Of a DNA stretch of 64,000 nucleotides, positions 33,247 through 43,300 are shown one piece after another (position 1 is the stretch's first letter; each line of letters starts with the position of its first letter). The position numbers and the translations under genes were made by a program. The DNA comes from Ignavibacteria bacterium (GTDB lineage: Bacteria; Bacteroidota; Ignavibacteria; OLB7), in NCBI GenBank assembly GCA_020635205.1, contig JACKAE010000002.1, forward strand, positions 310,001 through 374,000, written 5' to 3'. The notes under the pieces are model-generated. The model searched no databases and was not told the DNA's origin. It saw only the letters and a program-made list of their open reading frames with translations.

Positions 33247-36200
33247 ATGAACGGATTACATAAATATCAAAGCTCTGTTTTGCTCCTGATGAGCAGTCTT
33301 CTCTTTGCATTTCTGTCAACATCGGTTCTGAGCCAAACTTTGAGTGAAAGGAGTGACTTAGCAGACGAGTTAAACAATGCTATGGACTATCTGCAAGTCC
33401 TTATATGGGCTGCAAATAATGTCCCTCCTATTCCAGTGAGTTATCCATTTACGTTGAGCAGTGATGTTCCGGTTAAAAGCTATGATGGTACGTGCACAAA
33501 CACCTCTGATGTTCAGTTGGTCTGGTTGCCTCATATTGTCCCAAATGATGAAAGCTCACCCACTGGGGTGCGTCTGGAAGTCCTTCTGAATGAGGAAGGA
33601 GAGATGGACATTCCGGAGTTATCCCACGAGCTTGTTTGTGGGCTGAACACCTGGCTCTGGCATGGATTTAACGGCAACCTTCGGCAGAACTGGTCTCTTG
33701 ATGAGGATAATAATGTTGTTATAGAGGATTGGTCTCATTTCGACTTAAACTGTACAACCTCTTCTCAGAAGTTCTGGATGGTTGACGGAAATGGCAGTGT
33801 AATTGATGATCGAGATGGGAACCTTGCAGCTCTCAATATCACTGATGACATGTGGGTTCCAACCAGAGAACACAGTGGTCCTCTTAATGATAATGGTAAT
33901 GAAGTTGTTGGACTGATTAAAGATGCAGACCTTGTGCAGCCTAATAATGGAACCAACCATGTTTGGATAGCGAGAAGACATGATGCAAACGATGGTAGAA
34001 TTGAGATTAAGCGTGCATACTCAAAAGTCACCTTCAACAATGTTTACCCCGGAGGAACCTATCAATACTATCCAACTCCTTATACAAAAACGTTGAAATC
34101 TATCGAGTTGGTTGCCCGCATTCACGAATATAGTCCTGATGATTGCCCTCAGGGAACTGGCTCGATTCAGCCAAATAGCTCAAAGGCTGATGTTATTATG
34201 ACGATTACCTATGAAGAGGGAGGGACAAACTATACCATCTCTTGTACCGAAACATGGGGTACGTTTGGCGATGAAGATGGTAATAATGAATCGCTCTGGA
34301 ATCGGATGAATGGCAACTACGGCCGACTGTGGGGAGAGTTTGATATCGATGAAGACGGCATGCTCTATTTCGAGACAACAACATCGTGTAGCGGAAGCCC
34401 GACTCCCATAAGATTCGGGGTTGTCAAGCTTCGGAGTCGTACTGTTCCGGCGGATCAGTGTGAGATGACAATGGGATATGATGGAACGTTCAATGTAGAT
34501 CCGATGACGGGAAACTTGACGTACACCTATCTGCTGAATGGTGAAACAATTACCGAGCAAGTTTTCTGCTTTGATTTTTGCGAGACGTTATCGGGAACCT
34601 TAGCATTCGATAATGTTCTCTCTGGCTTTGCACAAACGTTTGTAGATGAGTGGAGTTATGACCCAAAGGCACATGGTTCTTGGTCAGATGGCCACGATGG
34701 AGGAGCACGGTATGCACCCGGTGAAGTGCTTGATCCCTATCTCGGCATGCCTGATAATCCTTTTCAACGTGCTGAGCGAGGGGAATGGCGTCCCGATAAG
34801 TCTTATGTCTACAGAGCGGCTATAAAATCTGCCGTTGGAGGGGAGAAGGTTTACGATAACGCTGGCCTTATAGTTGATGCCAATGGCAATACAACCGGTG
34901 CGTTTGATCTCTTCAACTGGCGAACCCCAGATAATAATGTTGAGAGCTGGGTGAACCCCGTTACCATCGTTCAATATGCCCCTTCTGGTCAATCAGTTGA
35001 GGAGCACAACCTTATCAACATCTATAGTACTGCACACTTAGCACATGAAGAGACCGTACCAAATCTTGTGGCATTGAACGCACCGTATGAGGCTGTTGAC
35101 TTTGAGAGTTTTGAAGATCGAGCTTGGTGGGGTGATTGGGATGCGAATGAATCAGAGGAGTGGCATCCAGACATTGTTGAAACACACGCACATTCGGGAG
35201 AACGTTCATATCTCCTTGACATGAGTGGGAATTTCTCTTCAGAACTCGCTTCGGTCACGCTAACGGACTCGATGAATGTGCATGGGCTACTTCTCAAGTT
35301 CTGGCTTAAACAAACATATAACGTCTTCGATGCCAATCCACTATTTAGCGATCCACCTGTCTCGATCAAGATAGGGGGACTCTCCTTCAGCAACCTTGCT
35401 CCCAGCAATTCTAATACGCTTGACCCAGATGTAATCCATAAAGTTGCGCAGACTGGCGAATGGTCACTTTACCAAGTGATTGTTAAGGATTTTAGTCCTG
35501 AAATAGTAGGAGCTACGTTGCCTGTGATTATCAGGAATAATATCCCAACACAATATGAAGACAGTGTCTGGATTGATGATGTCCGGATGCAGCCACTTGA
35601 AGCATCAATGACTTGCTTTGTCTACGATCGGAACACTCTCCGACTTCTTGCCCAGTTTGACGACCAACACTTTGGCCTCTACTCTCGATATAACGGTGAA
35701 GGGAGCGTCGTATCAATACTACGTGAGACTGAACGAGGAATCGTAACGGTCTCAGAGTCTCAAGATTGGATCAAGACGCAACCTCGCCACATTGGTGGAG
35801 GTCCTCCCAGTTCAATTCTATCGGGAGGGAGCAACCTCTCTTCTTCTATCAAGGGCATGAATGTCGGGCCTATTGGAGCAAACACAGACTATGGTACAGG
35901 CTTCGACATCATGAATCTACAAATTGGCCCGAACGGACCAACGGCAGAACTTTTCAGTGGTGATAAGATGCCTCTGGATGATCTGGGTGACCTACTCAAT
36001 TTTCGCAATGACTTTCCAGACCTCAGTAGTGCAAAGCTGGCCGAGCTATCTCCTGAACTCTCAGAGATACAGCGTCTTCGGTTGGTCAAAGAATTGGTTG
36101 AGCTTGATAGAGAACGTCAAAATATAGTTGAGGAGTTAAGCCAACTTGATAAGGAAGATGCTGATAAAGAAATGGTGAAACAGCTTAACACGATAGATCG

Positions 36201-36303
36201 CAGACGTGACGAGATTCTTCGCGATGAGCTTGGGCTAACAGAGGAAGAGATAGAAAGGCTCTACAGCGAACTTGAGTCGGCAAATCGAGAGAGCGAGGAG
36301 TAG
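33247..36303 (+). CDS. Secreted RHS-associated linker protein, 1018 aa
   Basis: Unrecognised as a whole, but parts fit the RHS context. A signal peptide covers residues 1-31 (ending VLSQ). Residues about 618-772 look like a carbohydrate-binding-type jelly roll: FESFEDRAWWGDW, then HAHSGERSYLLDMSG, LLLKFWLKQT and VWIDDVRMQPL. Residues about 799-838 contain FDDQHFGLYSRYNGEGSVVS and LRETERGIVTVSES, which resembles the short block usually found near the end of Bacteroidota RHS-associated proteins just before the YD repeats. Residues about 928-1018 are a charged helical coiled coil (VELDRERQNIVEELSQLDKED). The N-terminal half has many Cys residues. Its position between the N-terminal protein and the RHS core protein supports a linking role. 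Confidence 0.75.
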   Translation: MNGLHKYQSSVLLLMSSLLFAFLSTSVLSQTLSERSDLADELNNAMDYLQVLIWAANNVPPIPVSYPFTLSSDVPVKSYDGTCTNTSDVQLVWLPHIVPNDESSPTGVRLEVLLNEEGEMDIPELSHELVCGLNTWLWHGFNGNLRQNWSLDEDNNVVIEDWSHFDLNCTTSSQKFWMVDGNGSVIDDRDGNLAALNITDDMWVPTREHSGPLNDNGNEVVGLIKDADLVQPNNGTNHVWIARRHDANDGRIEIKRAYSKVTFNNVYPGGTYQYYPTPYTKTLKSIELVARIHEYSPDDCPQGTGSIQPNSSKADVIMTITYEEGGTNYTISCTETWGTFGDEDGNNESLWNRMNGNYGRLWGEFDIDEDGMLYFETTTSCSGSPTPIRFGVVKLRSRTVPADQCEMTMGYDGTFNVDPMTGNLTYTYLLNGETITEQVFCFDFCETLSGTLAFDNVLSGFAQTFVDEWSYDPKAHGSWSDGHDGGARYAPGEVLDPYLGMPDNPFQRAERGEWRPDKSYVYRAAIKSAVGGEKVYDNAGLIVDANGNTTGAFDLFNWRTPDNNVESWVNPVTIVQYAPSGQSVEEHNLINIYSTAHLAHEETVPNLVALNAPYEAVDFESFEDRAWWGDWDANESEEWHPDIVETHAHSGERSYLLDMSGNFSSELASVTLTDSMNVHGLLLKFWLKQTYNVFDANPLFSDPPVSIKIGGLSFSNLAPSNSNTLDPDVIHKVAQTGEWSLYQVIVKDFSPEIVGATLPVIIRNNIPTQYEDSVWIDDVRMQPLEASMTCFVYDRNTLRLLAQFDDQHFGLYSRYNGEGSVVSILRETERGIVTVSESQDWIKTQPRHIGGGPPSSILSGGSNLSSSIKGMNVGPIGANTDYGTGFDIMNLQIGPNGPTAELFSGDKMPLDDLGDLLNFRNDFPDLSSAKLAELSPELSEIQRLRLVKELVELDRERQNIVEELSQLDKEDADKEMVKQLNTIDRRRDEILRDELGLTEEEIERLYSELESANRESEE

Positions 36304-36378
36304 AAGGAGAAGTTAGTTGGATCACCCAAAAGTTATAAGCGAGAATAGCACAGAGAAACAACAGCCTCAATAGATATT

Positions 36379-37173
36379 ATGAAACAGTACTGGAAACTAT
36401 CGCTCGCCGGAATTGGTGCAGTTCTCATTGTTGGACTGATTTATGCTCAGGCTCCCTCCCCTGAACCATTGCCAGATCGCGACAAAGAGACCGCCGACCT
36501 TGTCGACCTTGCTTACGACATCTATAAAGAAATGAGAACGTTAGATGACGATATGAGTTGTCATCTAAACTATACGTTGGAGACTGTCACTCGTGTTCAA
36601 GACGATTCTCTTCTCACGAGCAAAGCTGATGTTTCCCTTTATGCAAGTGCCGAACAAATTTTCTTTGAGTCTTCAGATGTCTTGCTCTATCAAGATTCAA
36701 CAGTTGGCATTACGATTCTTCCTTCAAGAAAAGAGATTCAACTCTTCCCCTCTTCTTCAAACAAGCTGGGTCAAGATCGTGCAGATATGCTGAGGCAGGG
36801 ATTCTATCACCAACTCTTTGTACAGAGTCAGGTTGTAGAGAGTAAACAGGTTGGAGCGAAAGGGGATCATCAGCTTGTTTTGGCTCCGCAAAAGGAGTTC
36901 CAAGAAATGTATGGCATTACGCAGATTGCCATTACTCTTAACCCTGAAGAGCGTCGCCTCCACTCAGTTCATGTTGACTATAAACAAGGGAGTCGATATG
37001 AGGCTGTTACTATGACCTATAATAGTGCCGACTATTTCCCTACAGTTGGCGCCGACAACCTTTACTCTAAATCTTCGATTCTTGAGCAGGTCTTCGATCC
37101 CAACGGCAGACTTCGATCTGAGTATCAAGATTTTGCAGTTGTGGATTTACGGAGTGAGGCAAGTAGTAAGTAG
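36379..37173 (+). CDS. LolA-like periplasmic protein in the RHS-associated unit, 264 aa
   Basis: A small exported protein, possibly with a LolA/LolB-type half-barrel fold. Residues 1-24 are a signal peptide (GIGAVLIVGLIYAQA). The mature chain has a helix containing LVDLAYDIYKEMRTLDDD, then alternating strands: LNYTLETVTRV, KADVSLYASAEQIFFES, STVGITILPSRKEIQLFPSS, ITQIAITLNPEERRLHSVHVDY and YEAVTMTYNSADYF. The repeated pattern of antisemi-regular strands with surface charges is what LolA-like proteins show, but no signature residue proves it. It lies directly between two giant RHS-type genes, 75 and 146 bases away. A carrier or assembly role for those proteins is possible by position only. Confidence 0.65.
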   Translation: MKQYWKLSLAGIGAVLIVGLIYAQAPSPEPLPDRDKETADLVDLAYDIYKEMRTLDDDMSCHLNYTLETVTRVQDDSLLTSKADVSLYASAEQIFFESSDVLLYQDSTVGITILPSRKEIQLFPSSSNKLGQDRADMLRQGFYHQLFVQSQVVESKQVGAKGDHQLVLAPQKEFQEMYGITQIAITLNPEERRLHSVHVDYKQGSRYEAVTMTYNSADYFPTVGADNLYSKSSILEQVFDPNGRLRSEYQDFAVVDLRSEASSK

Positions 37174-37319
37174 TCTGACTGACTTGATCCATACGAGCCT
37201 CAGCTACAGAAAGAATATAGGATCGATCGAAAAAAATCTTAGTTGTGTTTATATAGACCGATGTAAGCTGTTCTGAATACGCAGAATAGTAATTCCATCC
37301 CAACGATAACAATACGACG

Positions 37320-40300
37320 ATGAGAACATCATCAACTGAATGCCTGCCAACAGAGAGACTTCAAGCTACACAGTTTGGTAGTGTTAAAAAGAAGTTCCAA
37401 TTCTGGGTGCTATCCTCTTTCCTACTCTATATAGGAGTCAGCCTCTTCTCGTCATTATCGCTCTATGCGCAGCGTAATGTAGGAGATACCGTTGTACCTG
37501 TAGAGGTTGAACAGGGAGAACTGCCACCAGTAACGGCTCAGTATACATCTTCCCCTAAGATTACTCACCACTATTACACGCACACAATGTTGCTGACTGC
37601 GCTTAGCACATTGCCGGCTGCTGATACGAAGTTAACCGTGACCCCGGAGCCTGAACAATCTTTTTGTGCTCCTCATGAGGTTCTTGAAGGTAGACTATAC
37701 ACCCAATTTGTTCTCGGCATTGATGACTATAACTTTGGTGAGACTGAGTTGCTCGACGATTTCGTGATAACAGTAACTCTGCAGGGGTATGCAAGTGGAG
37801 CACCAGTTGGTAGCCCATATCTCTGCTCAATGACATTGTCAACACTGCACCCTGAACAGATCTGTCAGTTTGATGTAAGCGATCAATTAAGTAGTGTAGA
37901 GTATTTCAAAGTAACAACAGCTAATTATACCTATCCCGCAAATAAATTCAGAGTTAACGGCATTGGAAATAATAAAGCAGCAATCTATCAGGAATTATTG
38001 AATGCTCTTCAGCTCCACGTTTACTATGAGGAAAAAATATCTGTTAGTCCCTATCAGAAAAATACAGACCCGACAAAGGAAGATATTAGCAGTCCAATTG
38101 TTCTCGAGATTTCCAATCCGATTGGACAGAATGGTGACCACAGTTGGTTTGGGGTGTTAGATAATCCGGTAACGTTTGCATGGGATTTGCCAAGCTCATG
38201 TACTTTCGACGAATATCCTTCCTATCAGATACAGATTCTACGACTCTTTAACCGTGATCCAGACCGCTATCCCGATGCAGCCTCGACGAATGAAGCCAGC
38301 ATCAAAGAAACGATCAACTGGAAACATGCACTAACGTTTGAGACTGGACCTCTCCACGACGAAAATGGTGTTCAGACTCGGGCACTTGCGTTGACGATGG
38401 CAGAGGGACGAGGATATTATGTCTGGCGTGTGCGACCAATTGGCGATAGATATCCGGGTGGTATCGCCAACGATCGGAATTGGGGGAAGTGGTCGAGTGC
38501 TCCGAAAGATGGTGATGAAGTAGTAATTACTGGTTTTGGCGAAGATGAATTGTCAATTACAGGTCAGGGACCTATCTCCTCAACCAGTCCAATCCGGGAT
38601 GCTTTCTTCTTCTTCTTGCAATTTGATGAAGCTCCGCCAAACAATATCCCAGAACGGAACTGGGCGTTCTCGCGGATATTTACTGAAGGTGAAGAGGGAA
38701 CCCGTATTCATGAGGCGATGTCCTACATGACTCCATTGCTTCGTGGAAGACAGTCGCAGGTTCACATGCGTTCGGAAAACAAAGTGTTGATTACTGAGAG
38801 CATGTATGATCTCTCAGGACGAGCAACTGTCAGCACGCTTCCGGCTCCAATGGAGTGGAGTGGATTCAGTTATCAGGAAGGCTTTGCCTCCTATGGGGTA
38901 ATGGATTTTGACAGCGATGCTAATTGGAGGGGAGCCAACCCAGCACCTACGATGGCAGGTGTTGTCGCCGACTACTATTCCAACGCAAACACTGATCTCG
39001 ACGTACCAGATGCTCAAGGGTTCCCATTTAGTCGCGTTCGCTTCCAACCCGACGGGCGAGTTACAGAAATTGGTGGATCTGGTGATGTCTACCGTATCGG
39101 TGGGAAGGATCAGAATCTGAATGAGGGGAAGAGCCGAACGGGCAGAGTTCTGTACGCTCAAGCAAGTGAGGATGAGTTGCTGGCGATGTTTGGGGATGAG
39201 GCTCCGGCTGCCTCAAGCGTTCGCGCGATCTACAGAATTGATCCCAACAAGGTGATCTCCGCTCAGTATGTTTCAAAAACTGGACAGACTCTTGCAACAG
39301 CACTTGTGAAAGCCGATGCCAATGACCACCTGAATGTAGAGTTGCCCAACGAAGCAGTCTACGATGAGAGTTCGGAGACAGTCGTCAGTGGTTGGTCAGT
39401 TGACGGAACAGATCGAGTCTACTCAACCTCCTTTTCCATTCTCAAGTCGGATGCAAGCGAACTGGTTCACTTAACATATGAACTTGATGCGTCAGTCTTT
39501 GAAGGATGCTCTAATATCTGCGAGACATGCCACTACAAAGTCGCAGTGAAGATCTTCAATGCTGAAGATCCTTCAGACGTTCACTATGAAGATGTTCAAT
39601 CGTTAGATGGCCTGATTGGTGAGCTTTGCCCAAACCTACCTGATCCACTCCCACACATTACAATCGAGACGCTTAACGATACTACATTAAATAACTATCC
39701 AAACCATCTGAATCTAATCGATCCCTTCGAAGAGATTGGAACGTATAACGTTGAGTTCAGGATCATTACTGACGATGTTGATCCTAACGACAACTTCGGT
39801 AGAACCTATGCTGAAATTAGCGAGGCAAACTATCGCGAAGCTGTCTCAGATGAGATACACAGTGACTTGATGTCCGAAATCAACGGCTACCTGAACGATG
39901 CAAAGTTGAGTGGACAGGATGGACTCTACGAGTGGCTCTGGCTGTTTGTTAACAGTGATCCGAATGACGATCCCGCAGTTGATTTGGAAGTAGAAGCGTT
40001 GCCGCTTGCACCGACTACGCTTGAGGATGTGAGCACATTTGTTGTCACCAGCAGCAATAGCGAAAGTTGCTGGAGCATCTCGATACCAGTGTTGACCTGT
40101 CCTGATGTATTAAGTGATTTCGACGCAAACGACGACGGTCAGATCACAGTTGGAGCAAGTGGTGAGATTGACTTCGAGGCGATGTTGCCAGACCGCTGGG
40201 GAGGAACAGGAAACTACGAGTATATCGATGAAAATGGAGTTGCAACGGGGCGTACTTTTCCTGTAGACGCTTGGGAGTACTTCTACTATGGTGGAGTACA

Positions 40301-43300
40301 CTTGCCTAACCAGACTCCATACACTAATGGTGCTGGTGCGTTCAATGCGTTAGTTCAGAATATGTTGAACGATGCAAATGTCAACTATACGTTCGAAGAG
40401 TTGTACTTCGCCTGGGTTTCTATCGTGGAAGGCTATGCAACCTTTGCGACAACTGACCAAAGTGGAGATCCAGCCAAGGTTGACGTTCAAGTTAACCTGA
40501 TAGAAAAATTTCTTGAGCGCGTTGGGAAGGCGTATGCAGGGGTTTCCGATTGTGAGTACAGTAGTGGTAGTTGCACGAATGGTTTCATCGATAAGGCCTA
40601 CAAATATTTTGAATATACGCTTGGCAATACCAATAATCCTGATTGGGCGTGTGAAGATCATTTAGATGATATATATGGAGCAATTAGTGGGTGGGGAGCT
40701 GATCCACGAGATGGTGATCAGACAGGAGAAGAAACGCCCCTAAGTCAGAGTGATGACAAGAAGTGGGAGATGCTCTACCGATGTGTCTATGCCCATGGAA
40801 CGGAGGTGGATGTATCTGGCATGTTCGAGAACTGTGAGTGTGATTGGGCTGCCAACGGTGTTGAGGTTCCAAGCGATGTAGAGAGGAATGCCTGCGTGTT
40901 GGCATTAAAGGATCAAGTAGAGGGGGAGTGTCGCTCGGTTTGTGAACTCAGAGCCGATGGATTCCGTGGCGAAGCTCTCCGCGTCTATCACCAGCAAAAC
41001 ATCTACGTTGATAACGAGGAGAATATTCCCAGTGGAGCAACCACAATTCCAGCACTCGAGTTGGAATGTGTGGTACAAGCAATGATCGATGAGTGTGAGG
41101 GGAACTGTCAGCTTACTGTGACCTATGAGGATCCAAACGATACAGACTCACCGATAACCGAGGTTGGTAATTCGACCGAGATCGAAAATCTACAAAAAGT
41201 CTTCTCGTGGAAGTTAGCATTGGAGAGTGGGAGTGGGGGATGTACTGCACCACTGGCAACCTTGCCATTAGCCTCGAACAAAACAGGTCGAGCAAAGTCA
41301 TTGGCTCGGTTGCTAAACAAGAAACTGCAAGAGTATCGTGAAGAGACCAATGATGCCTACAACGGACAGTACAACGCTAACCAGTTACGCCAAGCTCTTA
41401 TTGATATTACCGGCGTGACCCCCAGTTGTTGGGATGAGTATGAGTATGCTGTATCGTATGAACCATTAACATTAGCTCCTATTGGCGCGTGGTCAACACA
41501 GCTTGGTGCAGGGTGTTGTTCGGACAACATTGTTCCCCCAAATGATGATGCAATACATTCAACTCCCGGGATCTTTGATTTCGGCTCAAGTATTCGAGCA
41601 GAGTTTGTAGTGGACGAGGGCAAGCTTACAGATGACGACTATGGAATTACCCTTCGCACCTGGTGCAATCGGAATGGAGTTGAGTATATGCAGGAGGCTG
41701 AGTTATGTGGTGTTGTTACCCTTGCCCCCTGCACTGGCTCTCTCTGCTTTGAGTGGAAAGAGCGTATAGTACCAGAAGATACTCGCCTGAAGATGCCTTT
41801 TACCTGCGAGCAGATACTTGCTATGCAGCTTCGAGCAGAGCTTGGTAGAAGGATTAACCAGCAGGTGAAAGCTCTCGCTATCCAACATCGCATTGGCTAT
41901 GGGCTTACATGTTTGAATCCCCGTGGTATTCAAGAATCGAAGCTAACTCTCACGCAAGATCGGAGTCTCTATCACTTTACGCTCTACTATTATGACCGTG
42001 CCGGGCGACTGGTGCGGACTGTGCCTCCGGCTGGAGTGAATCTTGTGGCGGCTGGCCCAGGTGGAGTGCGGGATAGAAATACAACACCCCTCCACGAACT
42101 GGTAACGACATACGAGTATAACTCTTTTAGCCAGCTCATGGCGAAAGATTCTCCCGATGGTGGTCCGACAACCTTTGTTTACGACGCAGTTGGACGCATC
42201 AGACTCTCACAAGATGCTGCGCAGGCTACCCAGAACAAATACTCTTACACGCGATACGATCACCTGAGCCGAGTAGTTGAGGTTGGGCAGTGTGATGCTC
42301 CAGCCGTTTCACTTGAGGATGCAGCTAATGATTTCAGTTTCCCTGCCGATCCAACCGATAATCCTGAACAGCGTACCTACACTTGCTACACTGACTTCGA
42401 GGCATCGCCAAACGTTCCGCAAAGTGCCCCCTCGCTTTCAGCAAAGTATATCGATGGAACCAGTCCACAACGCTACACCCTCAACCGCGTTGCTCACGTA
42501 TATACCGATGACGGAGTTCACACCTACTACAGTTATGATCCGCACGGTAACGTTGAGTGGGTACAGCACGACCTTCCGGGACTTGGACTGAATTATACTC
42601 GGTACGAGTATGACCTAATTAGTGGAAACATGCTGAAGCTCCACTACAACGAAGGGTGGAGAGATGGCTTCAAACATGCTTGGGTATACGACAAAGATAA
42701 CCGCCTTGTTGAAGTAAAGACCTCGCGTGATGGAATTCTCTGGGAGAGTGATGCCCGCTATACATACTACCTCCACGGTCCTTGGCGAAGAGTGGAATAT
42801 GGTGAAGATCGGGTGCAGGGACGTGATTATGTCTACACCATTCAGGGATGGCTGAAGGGGATTAACCACCCGTCGCTTGAGGATAAGGGATACTCGATGG
42901 ATCCTGGAAAAGATGGTGACCAGAGTTCAGCCACTAATGCGGATGTTGCTTACGATGCCTTCAGTATGATGTTGGAGTATTTTAAGGGTGACTTTACCAG
43001 AACCGATGGTACAGATCCTACTCCGTTCAACTCTACTGGTTCCGATCCCAACCTCGATGCCTGGCACTTGCACGGAACAAAAAATCTTTATAACGGAAAC
43101 ATCACAAGCTGGGCAAGTAACACTCAAGGTGTGTTCGACCCTGCAAATCCAATGAAGTATGATGGCGATTTGACAGGTTACCGATATACATACGACGTAC
43201 TCAATCGGTTGCGGGGGGGGATTTTTAGAGTCTACTCTACCACAAGCAATAGTTTCGGACCACCTTCAACACCGGGGGAGTACAACGTTGCCTATACTTA